Shown here one piece after another: positions 1 through 8,415 of a stretch of DNA of 64,000 nt. The stretch spans positions 1,054,001 to 1,118,000 of the forward strand of contig NZ_QXTF01000001.1 in the NCBI RefSeq assembly GCF_003583725.1, given 5' to 3'. The notes under the pieces were generated by a model. That model was not told where the DNA came from. It ran no database searches and worked only from the letters and a program-made list of their open reading frames with translations. Each line of letters opens with the position of its first letter. The first letter of the stretch is position 1. Origin of the DNA: Sphingomonas edaphi (GTDB taxonomy: Bacteria > Pseudomonadota > Alphaproteobacteria > Sphingomonadales > Sphingomonadaceae). The position numbers and the translations under genes were made by a program.

Positions 1-519
1 CGGTCCGTGTCGGACGTCGAGCTGATGGAAGCGTTGATGCCGGGCTCTGCCGGCGGCGATGTCGCGCCACGCCCGCTTGGGCAACGTACTGCCATTTCGA
101 TCAAGGGCCTGACGCCGGGCGTTGCCTACGACCTTGCATCGTGCTGCCATCCCATCCCCGGTGACCGGATCGTGGGGCTGCGCCGCGAGGACGAGGGAAT
201 CGAAGTCCATGTCATCGGCTGCGACAAGCTGGCGACTGGTGTCGACGCCGACTGGCTGGACCTGGCGTGGGGCGACGGGTCTGACGGCGGCACGGCGCGG
301 CTGATGGTTATCCTTCGCGATGTGGCGGGGGCGCTGGGCGAGATGGCCAGCATCCTCGGCGCCAAGGGGGCGAACATCGTGAACCTGGGTCTGGCGCATC
401 GCGACGGCAGCTTTCACACCTTCCACGTCGCTGTCGAGGTCCACGACCTAGCCCACCTCCATAACCTTATCGCAGCGCTCCGCGCTGCCGATGGGGTCAG
501 CCAAGTCGAACGCATCTAG
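1..519 (+). CDS. rsh: Rel/SpoT-family (p)ppGpp synthetase/hydrolase, C-terminal fragment
   Basis: The reading frame is open from the first base of the window and ends at TAG 517-519, so the 5' end lies outside. About 172 residues remain. They contain the conserved cysteine-rich module (DLASCCHPIPGDRIVGL) of long Rel/SpoT proteins and a terminal ACT domain (VILRDVAGALGEMASIL, then GANIVNLGLAHRDG). In this family the C-terminal half senses ribosome and amino-acid status and regulates (p)ppGpp synthesis and hydrolysis in the N-terminal half. The enzymatic domains are not visible, so bifunctional and synthetase-only forms cannot be told apart. The GTG at 7 is an internal codon, not a start. Confidence 0.93.
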   Translation, partial: RSVSDVELMEALMPGSAGGDVAPRPLGQRTAISIKGLTPGVAYDLASCCHPIPGDRIVGLRREDEGIEVHVIGCDKLATGVDADWLDLAWGDGSDGGTARLMVILRDVAGALGEMASILGAKGANIVNLGLAHRDGSFHTFHVAVEVHDLAHLHNLIAALRAADGVSQVERI

Positions 520-597
520 GCTTAGCCAAGGCCAAGAATGACCGCGCAGCGATAGGCCAGCGCGCACAGCCCCGCGATGGTGTCTTGAAATCAGCAT

Positions 598-622
598 ATC
601 TCCCCGTTGTCGGCGAGGAGAT
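598..622. other. Weak hairpin in the convergent rsh/maeB gap
   Basis: The 129-base gap between rsh and maeB, whose stops face each other, holds an ATCTCC/GGAGAT inverted repeat (598-603 and 617-622) that can extend through CCG/CGG. There is no U-run on either side, so it is only a weak candidate for a shared terminator. Nothing else was recognised in this gap. Confidence 0.25.
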
Positions 623-648
623 TCATCACGCCTGCGTAAGCAGTACGG

Positions 649-2937
649 CTATCCCTTACGATCCGGTGCCCGGCGAATAGCGTCGACCCCGCCGCTGGCC
701 AGGACCGCGAGAGTAACGAGATCGGACGAAGACGCCGTCATCGGCGCGATCTGCACCGGCAACGACATGCCCATCAGATACGGTCCGAGCGCCACTTCGC
801 CGCCCAGCGCCTTGATAAGCTTGGCCGAAATATTGGCGGACTGTAGGCCCGGCATGACTAAGATATTGGCCGGGCCGGTTAGGCGGCTGAACGGGTAGTA
901 TTTTTCCTGCGCTTCATGGTTCAGCGCGACGTCCGGTCCCATTTCGCCTTCATATTCAAAGTCAGTCTGAAGCGTGTCGAGCAGCTTCACCGCATCACGC
1001 AATTCCGCTATGTGCCGCCCTGGCGGATTGCCGAACGTCGTATAGCTGACAAATGCAACGCGCGGCTCCTGCCCCATGCGGCGGGCGAAGGCGGCGGCGC
1101 GGATCGCAATCGCGGCATATTGCTCGGCGGTTGGCCGCTCCGTGACCGCCGTGTCGGCGATGAGAACGGTCTGCCCCCGTGAGGCAATGACGTGAATGCC
1201 GAACGGAGTTGGGCCGTTCTCGTCGTCGATGACCCAGCGCACCTGGCTCAGCGATTGGCTGAACGGACGAGTCGTTCCGGTAATCATTGCATCGCCCTCG
1301 CCCAGCGCCAGCATGGCGGCGGCAAAGGTGTTGCGGTCCTGATTCACCATCCGCTCCGCGGCGCGGCGAAGTAGCCCGTGACGCTGATGCTTCGCGTAGA
1401 TGAAATCCACCGCGCGGCCGACCAGCGGCGAATTCCGGCTGTTCAGCACTTCGTAGCTTTGCGGATCCTCAACGCCCAGTTCGGAGAGCTTGTCGTAGAC
1501 TTCCTCCCGCCCGACGAGCACCGGCGTGCCATAACCGCCCTCCCGGAACGCAATGGCAGCGCGCAGGACGTTTTCCTCTTCGCCCTCCGCGAACAGGACG
1601 CGCTTCGGATTGGCCTTGGCCGCCTCATAGGCGAGGCTTAGCACCGAAGAGGTGGGATTGAGCCGTGCTCGCAGCTCAGCACGATATTTCGCCATGTCTG
1701 CGATCGGCTTCTGCGCGACGCCGCTGTCCATCGCGGCCTTGGCAACGGCGGCCGGCACGATTTCAATCAAGCGCGGGTCGAAGGGAGCCGGAATGATGTA
1801 ATCTGGCCCGAAGTGATGGGTCATGCCGCCATAGGCCGCCGCCACTTCCTCCGGCACCGCTTCGCGCGCCAGTTCGGCCAGGGCATTGGCGGCGGCAATT
1901 TTCATTTCCTCGTTGATCCCGGTGGCCCGCACATCGAGCGCGCCGCGGAAAATGAAGGGGAAGCCCAGCACATTGTTGACCTGATTCGGATAGTCCGAAC
2001 GGCCGGTCGCGACGATGGCATCGGGCCGGGCCGCCTTGGCTTCCGGCGGCGTAATTTCCGGGTCGGGGTTTGCCATGGCGAAGATGATTGGCTGGGGTGC
2101 CATCGCCTTCACCATGTCGCCGCTGACGGCGCGCGCAGCGCTAAGGCCCAGGAAGACGTCGGCACCGACCAGCGCTTCGGCCAGGCTGCGCGCGTCCGTT
2201 GGCACGGCGTGGGCCGACTTGAACTGGTCCATATTCTCGCGGCCGGGGTAAAGCGGGCCGGAACGGTCGCACATGATCACATTGTTGTGCGGAACGCCCA
2301 TTGCCTTGATCAATTCGGTACAGGCAATGGCCGCCGCGCCGGCACCGTTCACGACAACCCTGATGTCCTTTAGCGTCCGGCCTGTCAGGTGGCAGGCGTT
2401 GATGAGGCCTGCCGCGGTGATGATCGCCGTCCCGTGCTGGTCGTCGTGGAAGACCGGGATGTTCATCTTTTCCTTGAGCGCAGCCTCAATCACGAAACAC
2501 TCAGGCGCGGCGATGTCCTCAAGGTTGATTCCCCCGAAGCTCGGGCCAAGCAGCGACACGGCGTCGATGAACCTCTGAGCATCAGTCGTGTCGACTTCCA
2601 GGTCGATCGAATCGACGTCCGCGAAGCGCTTGAATAGCACCGCCTTGCCTTCCATCACCGGCTTTGACGCCAGCGCGCCTAGGTTGCCCAGGCCAAGGAT
2701 CGCGGTTCCGTTGGAGATGACGGCGACGAGGTTTCCTTTGGCGGTCAGCTCATACGCCCTGCTTGGGTCTTCCGCGATCGCCTCGACCGGGACCGCAACG
2801 CCCGGCGAATAGGCCAAGCTCAGGTCACGCTGCGTCGCCATCGGCTTCGACGCGATGATCTCGATTTTCCCGGGACGCCCGCGCGAATGGAAATCCAGCG
2901 CTTCATCACGCGTGAACTTGACGTTGCTCTCGCTCAT
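649..2937 (-). CDS. maeB: NADP-dependent malic enzyme, multidomain (MaeB type)
   Basis: A cytosolic enzyme that decarboxylates malate to pyruvate with NADP reduction. The 762 residues fit the two-domain MaeB architecture. The N-terminal ~430 residues are malic enzyme, with [22 protein letters not shown] and the nucleotide-binding [13 protein letters not shown]. The C-terminal ~330 residues are a phosphate-acetyltransferase-like domain that in this family is regulatory rather than catalytic. The start at 2937 is chosen because MSESNVKF follows AGGAGAG on the minus strand; a longer frame to 2979 lacks a site. It is divergent from mutS with an 88-base gap that must hold both promoters. Confidence 0.95.
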   Translation of the reverse strand: MSESNVKFTRDEALDFHSRGRPGKIEIIASKPMATQRDLSLAYSPGVAVPVEAIAEDPSRAYELTAKGNLVAVISNGTAILGLGNLGALASKPVMEGKAVLFKRFADVDSIDLEVDTTDAQRFIDAVSLLGPSFGGINLEDIAAPECFVIEAALKEKMNIPVFHDDQHGTAIITAAGLINACHLTGRTLKDIRVVVNGAGAAAIACTELIKAMGVPHNNVIMCDRSGPLYPGRENMDQFKSAHAVPTDARSLAEALVGADVFLGLSAARAVSGDMVKAMAPQPIIFAMANPDPEITPPEAKAARPDAIVATGRSDYPNQVNNVLGFPFIFRGALDVRATGINEEMKIAAANALAELAREAVPEEVAAAYGGMTHHFGPDYIIPAPFDPRLIEIVPAAVAKAAMDSGVAQKPIADMAKYRAELRARLNPTSSVLSLAYEAAKANPKRVLFAEGEEENVLRAAIAFREGGYGTPVLVGREEVYDKLSELGVEDPQSYEVLNSRNSPLVGRAVDFIYAKHQRHGLLRRAAERMVNQDRNTFAAAMLALGEGDAMITGTTRPFSQSLSQVRWVIDDENGPTPFGIHVIASRGQTVLIADTAVTERPTAEQYAAIAIRAAAFARRMGQEPRVAFVSYTTFGNPPGRHIAELRDAVKLLDTLQTDFEYEGEMGPDVALNHEAQEKYYPFSRLTGPANILVMPGLQSANISAKLIKALGGEVALGPYLMGMSLPVQIAPMTASSSDLVTLAVLASGGVDAIRRAPDRKG

Positions 2938-3025
2938 TCTCTCTCCTGTCGAGCGCGGCTTTAACGACCTTTTGCACAAAGAGTCACCCTCGCGCGCGAA
3001 GGTCTTTGACGCTACGACCGCGCCA

Positions 3026-5620
3026 ATGGCCCGAAGCGACGCCCCGACCCAGACTCCGATGATGGCTCAGTACCACCGGCTTAAGGCCGAGGCGGGCGAC
3101 GCCATGCTGTTCTACCGCATGGGCGATTTCTTTGAGCTTTTCTTCGACGACGCGAAGGCCGCAGCCGCTTGCCTCGACATCGCTCTGACTAAGCGCGGCG
3201 CCGACAGCGGGGAGCCGGTACCGATGTGCGGCGTGCCCGTACACGCAGCGGAAGGCTATTTGGCCCGCTTGATCCGTGCCGGTCACCGCGTGGCCATTGC
3301 AGAGCAAATCGAAAGCCCCGCCGAAGCGCGAAAGGCGCGTGGGTCCAAGGCACTCGTCGAACGGGCGATCATCAGGTTGGTGACGCCCGGCACGCTAACG
3401 GAAGAATCGCTGCTCGAAAGCGGCAGCGCAAACTGGCTGGCGGCCGTCGGCCGGGCCGGCGACGACTGGGCAATCGCCGCCGCCGACATTTCGACCGGAC
3501 GGTTCGAACTGGTGAGTTGCGGGCCGGGCGAACTGAGATCCGAACTCGCGCGATTGTCGCCGGCTGAGACCGTTGCCGACGCCAATCTGCCGGGGATCGC
3601 GACGACCGCCGGGAAAGGGGGCTTCGACAGCCTCGCCGGCGAGCGGGCGCTGAAGGAACGGTTCGGCCTTTCCACGCTCGACGGGTTCGGCGCCCCGAGC
3701 CGCGCCGAGCTTGTCGCGGCTGGCGGCTTGCTAGCCTACCTCGACGCTACGCAGAAAAACGCCATCGCCTTCCTCGCTGCGCCGCGCCGCATCGCGCGGT
3801 CAGCGCATATGGCGATCGACCCGGCGACGCGCGACAGCTTGGAGATTTGCCGGACCCAGACGGGAAGTTTGGCGGGCAGCCTTATGGCGACCGTCGATCG
3901 CTGCGTGACGGCGCCGGGGCGCCGCCTGATGGGCGCCGACCTGTCCGCTCCTCTGACCGACCGGCAGGCCATTGAGGCGCGGCTGGCGCTGGTCCAGTGG
4001 CTTCACGACGAGCCGCTGCGGCGGGAGCGTATACGCGACGCGCTAAAGGCCATGCCGGATATCAGCCGGGCGCTTGGCCGACTGGTCGCGGGACGTGGTA
4101 GTCCACGCGACCTTGCCCTGCTGCGCGACGGCCTGTCCGCGAGTGCCGCGCTTAAGGCGGTATTGGAAGCCGACGGCGACCGGCCGGAGCTGCTCACCGC
4201 GCTGCTGCCCGACCTCGGCGGGCATGCCGCGCTGACCGGCCGGCTTGGCTTGGCCTTGGTGGAATCACCCCCGATCGACACGTCGAAGGGCGGCTATATC
4301 GCCGAAGGTTTTGACGCCGCGCTAGATGCGTTGCGGCTGGCGAGCCAGGACGGGCGGCGGGCTATCGCGGCGCTAGAGGCGCACTATCGGGACGCAACGG
4401 GCGTTTCGACGCTGAAAATCCGGCACAATGCGGTGCTGGGCTATCATATCGAGGTCGGAACGAAGCATGCCGATCGCCTTATGGCGCCCGATTCCGGTTT
4501 CACGCATCGCCAGACGCTGGCGGGTGTCGTGCGGTTCAATTCGCCCGATCTTCATTCCGAGGCGAGCCGTGTGGTGGAGGCGGCCGCCCATGCGCTTGCT
4601 GCCGAGGCCGCGCATTTCGAGGAACTGGGCGCGCTTGCGGTGGCGTCGGCGCAACGAATCGCCGCGACCGCCGATGCTGTCGCCCGGATTGACGTCGCGG
4701 CGAGTCACGCGACCCGCGCAGCGGAGGGCGGCTGGTGCCTGCCGCGACTGGTCGACGAGCCCTGCTTGGAACTGGAAGGCGGTCGCCATCCCGTGGTCGA
4801 GGAGGCATTGCGCCAGGATGGCGAGCGGTTCGTCGCCAATGATTGCACCTTGGCGGCGGACGACCGGCTCTGGCTGATTACCGGACCCAACATGGGCGGC
4901 AAGTCGACCTTTCTTCGCCAGGTAGCGCTAGCGGCGCTGCTGGCGCAGTCGGGCAGCTATGTGCCGGCAGCAAGGGCGAAGATCGGCATCGTCGATCGAC
5001 TGTTCAGCCGCGTCGGGGCTGCCGATAATCTGGCGCGCGGGCGGTCGACCTTCATGGTCGAGATGGTCGAGACCGCCGCAATCCTTGCACAGGCGACCTC
5101 TAACAGCTTGGTCATCCTAGACGAAATCGGTCGTGGCACGTCGACGTATGACGGACTTGCCATCGCCTGGGCGGTGGTCGAGGCGATGCACGACCAAGTG
5201 AGGGCGCGTACGCTGTTCGCCACCCATTATCATGAACTAACGCGGCTGGCCGACCGGCTAGACGCGCTATCGCTGCATCATGTGCGGGCGCGCGAGTGGA
5301 AGGGCGACCTCGTCTTGCTGCACGAAGTCGCCGAAGGGCCGGCGGATCGCAGCTACGGCATCGCGGTCGCCAAGCTCGCCGGCGTTCCGCCGCTGGTACT
5401 GGCGCGCGCCAAGGCAGTGCTGGCAAAGCTGGAGGCCGGGCGAGACGCGACGGGCGGGATAGCTGCAGGGCTTGACGACCTGCCGCTGTTCGCCACGCAA
5501 CAGGTCGACCCGGAAGCGACCGATCCGCTGACCGAGGCGGTCCGCGCGCTCGATCCTGATGCCCTTACGCCGCGCGAGGCGCTGGACGCGCTTTACGCGC
5601 TGAAGCGGCTGGCCGACTGA
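3026..5620 (+). CDS. mutS: DNA mismatch repair protein MutS
   Basis: MutS recognises base mismatches and small loops and recruits MutL. The predicted 864 residues match the usual length (E. coli 853). The N-terminal TPMMAQY is followed by the mismatch-contacting GDFFELF motif (Phe35, Glu37). The C-terminal ATPase has Walker [10 protein letters not shown] near residue 620 and [13 protein letters not shown] near 696. The ATG at 3026 is chosen because it sits just before the conserved TPMMAQY; the open frame runs back to 2855 inside the divergent maeB, where the translation has no MutS character. The stop overlaps the glnD start by one base (TGATG), implying translational coupling. Confidence 0.96.
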   Translation: MARSDAPTQTPMMAQYHRLKAEAGDAMLFYRMGDFFELFFDDAKAAAACLDIALTKRGADSGEPVPMCGVPVHAAEGYLARLIRAGHRVAIAEQIESPAEARKARGSKALVERAIIRLVTPGTLTEESLLESGSANWLAAVGRAGDDWAIAAADISTGRFELVSCGPGELRSELARLSPAETVADANLPGIATTAGKGGFDSLAGERALKERFGLSTLDGFGAPSRAELVAAGGLLAYLDATQKNAIAFLAAPRRIARSAHMAIDPATRDSLEICRTQTGSLAGSLMATVDRCVTAPGRRLMGADLSAPLTDRQAIEARLALVQWLHDEPLRRERIRDALKAMPDISRALGRLVAGRGSPRDLALLRDGLSASAALKAVLEADGDRPELLTALLPDLGGHAALTGRLGLALVESPPIDTSKGGYIAEGFDAALDALRLASQDGRRAIAALEAHYRDATGVSTLKIRHNAVLGYHIEVGTKHADRLMAPDSGFTHRQTLAGVVRFNSPDLHSEASRVVEAAAHALAAEAAHFEELGALAVASAQRIAATADAVARIDVAASHATRAAEGGWCLPRLVDEPCLELEGGRHPVVEEALRQDGERFVANDCTLAADDRLWLITGPNMGGKSTFLRQVALAALLAQSGSYVPAARAKIGIVDRLFSRVGAADNLARGRSTFMVEMVETAAILAQATSNSLVILDEIGRGTSTYDGLAIAWAVVEAMHDQVRARTLFATHYHELTRLADRLDALSLHHVRAREWKGDLVLLHEVAEGPADRSYGIAVAKLAGVPPLVLARAKAVLAKLEAGRDATGGIAAGLDDLPLFATQQVDPEATDPLTEAVRALDPDALTPREALDALYALKRLAD

Positions 5621-8352
5621 TGCCGCAGCCGCCGCGCTTTTCGCTGATTGCGGGGCGGCGCGATATCATCGACCGCCGCGAGATCGCTCAACGGATCGCG
5701 GCCTTGCCGGATGCCAAGCTACAGCAGGAAGGCACCCAGATCCTGCGCGATGCGCTGCAGGGCGGACGCGCTGAAATCGGCCGACGGCTCGCGGCAGAGT
5801 CCGGGCGTGGCCGGGTTATTGCCGCATCCTACGCCTTTCTGTCGGACCAGATCGTCCGGTTGGCCTATGACCTGGTCACGCAACGGCTGGTCGCGACGGC
5901 CGATCCTGACGCCGGCGAGCGGCTGGCGATCATCGGCTTGGGCGGGACCGGACGCGGGGAGATGGCGCCTTACAGCGACCTCGACCTGATGTTCCTCTGT
6001 CCGGCGCGCAACGTCCCATGGTGCGAAGGCGTCGCCGAAGCGCTGCTGTACCTATTATGGGATCTGAAACTGAAGGTCGGTCATTCGGTCCGGACGATCC
6101 CGGACATGATCGACGCCGCGCGCAACGACATGACCGTTCGAACGTCGCTGCTGGAAGCGAGATGGATCTGGGGCGATGCGGGGCTGGACGCGGAGGCGAT
6201 GCGGCGCTTTCGAAGCGAAATCGTCGCGGGTTCCGAACGGGAGTTCGTCGCAGCGAAACTCGCCGAACGCGACGAGCGGCATCGCCGGATGGGCGACAGC
6301 CGCTATGTCGTCGAGCCCAACGTCAAGGATGGCAAGGGTGGGCTGCGCGATCTGCACACGCTGTACTGGATCGGCAAATATGTGTTCGGCGTCGAGCGGC
6401 CCGCCGATCTGGTGGACAAGGGCCTATTCACCGCCGCCGAATTCCGGCGCTTTGAGCGGGCTGAGCGATTCTTTTGGTCGGTGCGCTGCCATCTCCATCT
6501 GGCTGCTGGGCGGCCCGAGGAGCGGCTGGGCTTCGACATGCAGCGGCAGATCGCCGATGCGATGCGATACGCCGACCGGCCGGGGAAGTCGGCAGTCGAG
6601 CGGTTCATGCAGTTCTATTTCCTGAATGCGAAGACCGTCGGCGATTTGACCGGGCTGTTCTTGGCCCAACTCGACACACAGATGGGAGAACGGGGGCGGC
6701 GTTTCGCGCTTCCGACCTTCCGCCGCCGCCCGAAGCGGTTGGACGGATTCACGGTCGATCGGGGGAGGTTGTCGATTCCTGCCGATGACTGGTTTCGCAA
6801 GGATGCCGTGCGACTGGTCGAGTTGTTCGCGCTGGCGGCGTCTGAGGAGATGGAAATCCATCCGCACGCGATGCGCATCGCGGCCCGTGACGCGCGGCTG
6901 GTCGACCATGTGCGAGACGATGCGCGCGCCAATGCTTTCTTCCTGGACGTCCTGACCGCCCGGAAAAACCCCGACATGGCGCTTCGCTGGATGAACGAGG
7001 CGGGCGTATTCGGACGCTTCGTACCCGACTTCGGGCGGGTCGTCGCGCAGATGCAGTTCGACATGTACCACCATTATACGGTGGACGAGCATTCGATCCG
7101 GGCAATCGGCCTTTTGTCGCGGATCGAGCGCGGCGAACTGGCCGACGATCATCCGCTGTCGACCCGGCTGTTCGACCAGATCGTGTCGCGCCGAGTGCTT
7201 TACGTCGCGGTTCTTCTTCACGACATCGCTAAGGGCCGTGGCGGTGACCACAGCGAGTTAGGCGCGGAAGTCGCACAAGAGCTTTGTCCGCGCTTCGGTC
7301 TGGATGAAGAGGAGACAGAAACGGTTGCCTGGCTGGTCCGGTATCACCTGCTATTGTCCAACACCGCGTTCCGCCGCGACGTCGCCGATCCCAAGACGAT
7401 CGAGGATTTCGTCGGGGCCGTGCAGAGCCCGGAGCGCCTTCGTCTGCTGTTGATACTGACCGTCGTCGATATCCGCGCGGTGGGGCCGACCACTTGGAAT
7501 GACTGGAAGCGGCGGCTGCTGCGGGCGCTGTTCGATGCAGCCGAAGAACGTCTGAGACTGGGCCACAAGCAGCGGGGACGGGCTGAGCAGGTCGCCGCGC
7601 GGCAACAGGCATTGGCCGACGCGCTGGCGTGGAAGTCGTCGGCCGCGCGCGCACATGCCCGCCGTTTGCCCGATAGCTACTGGCTGGCGGAACCTGACAG
7701 CTGGCAAGTCGCGAATGCTCTGCAGGTCGCCGATGCGGAGGCGCGCATTGGCGATCCGCAGCCGTCGGTCGTCGCGGACGCTGATCCTGTGTCAGGAATG
7801 ACCCGCATCTCGGTATTCGCGCCCGACCGTCCCGGCCTGTTCTACCGTATCGTCGCGGCCTTAAGCGTCGCGGGCGCCTCGATCGTTGACGCGCGGATCC
7901 ACACCACTCGGGACGGGATGGCGCTCGACAACCTGCTGATCACGGACGCGCGTGGCCGAGGGTATGAGGATAGTCGAACGCGCCGTCGGGTCGCCAATGC
8001 GCTGGAAAAGGCGCTGCGAAACGATCACGAGCCCGTGTTAAAGGAAATGGGAACCCTGCCGAGGCGCGAAGAAGTATTTCGTGTCGCCCCGCGGGTACTC
8101 ATCGCGGACAAAGCGTCCACCCGGACAACCGTGGTTGAGGTCAATGCCCGCGATCGCCCGGGCCTGCTGGCCCGGTTGGCCGGTGTCATCCACGCCGCGG
8201 GTCTGGAACTCCATTCGGCGCATATCGCGACCTATGGCGAGCGGGCAGTAGACGTCTTTTACCTGACTGATGCCAAGGGCAGGAAGCTGGATACCGAAGC
8301 GTCGGCATCGCTTCGGCAGCAGCTGCTCGACGTCGCTTCCGAGGCCAACTGA
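5620..8352 (+). CDS. glnD: Bifunctional PII uridylyltransferase / uridylyl-removing enzyme GlnD
   Basis: GlnD reads intracellular glutamine and uridylylates or deuridylylates PII proteins, controlling nitrogen metabolism. At 910 residues all four modules are visible. The nucleotidyltransferase has GRGEMAPYSDLDLMF near residues 110-125. The HD hydrolase has LLHDIAKGRGGDHSE near 530-545. Two C-terminal ACT domains follow: APDRPGLFYRIVAAL from about 730 and ARDRPGLLARLAGVI from about 840. The gene is fused translationally to mutS through TGATG and ends at a strong hairpin terminator, so mutS-glnD is the likely transcription unit. Confidence 0.96.
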   Translation: MPQPPRFSLIAGRRDIIDRREIAQRIAALPDAKLQQEGTQILRDALQGGRAEIGRRLAAESGRGRVIAASYAFLSDQIVRLAYDLVTQRLVATADPDAGERLAIIGLGGTGRGEMAPYSDLDLMFLCPARNVPWCEGVAEALLYLLWDLKLKVGHSVRTIPDMIDAARNDMTVRTSLLEARWIWGDAGLDAEAMRRFRSEIVAGSEREFVAAKLAERDERHRRMGDSRYVVEPNVKDGKGGLRDLHTLYWIGKYVFGVERPADLVDKGLFTAAEFRRFERAERFFWSVRCHLHLAAGRPEERLGFDMQRQIADAMRYADRPGKSAVERFMQFYFLNAKTVGDLTGLFLAQLDTQMGERGRRFALPTFRRRPKRLDGFTVDRGRLSIPADDWFRKDAVRLVELFALAASEEMEIHPHAMRIAARDARLVDHVRDDARANAFFLDVLTARKNPDMALRWMNEAGVFGRFVPDFGRVVAQMQFDMYHHYTVDEHSIRAIGLLSRIERGELADDHPLSTRLFDQIVSRRVLYVAVLLHDIAKGRGGDHSELGAEVAQELCPRFGLDEEETETVAWLVRYHLLLSNTAFRRDVADPKTIEDFVGAVQSPERLRLLLILTVVDIRAVGPTTWNDWKRRLLRALFDAAEERLRLGHKQRGRAEQVAARQQALADALAWKSSAARAHARRLPDSYWLAEPDSWQVANALQVADAEARIGDPQPSVVADADPVSGMTRISVFAPDRPGLFYRIVAALSVAGASIVDARIHTTRDGMALDNLLITDARGRGYEDSRTRRRVANALEKALRNDHEPVLKEMGTLPRREEVFRVAPRVLIADKASTRTTVVEVNARDRPGLLARLAGVIHAAGLELHSAHIATYGERAVDVFYLTDAKGRKLDTEASASLRQQLLDVASEAN

Positions 8353-8363
8353 CCTCCGAAAGA

Positions 8364-8403
8364 AAAGGGCCCCACCGTCTCCGGCGAGGCCCTTCCCCCT
8401 TTT
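8364..8403. terminator. Bidirectional intrinsic terminator, glnD / TonB receptor
   Basis: AAGGGCC (8365-8371) pairs with GGCCCTT (8388-8394) around a GC-rich loop. A CCCCCTTTT tail follows on the plus strand and, read on the minus strand, a CCCTTTTCTTTC tail. It sits between the facing stop codons of glnD and the TonB receptor and can serve both. Confidence 0.8.
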
Positions 8404-8415
8404 AACAGTTGGGCG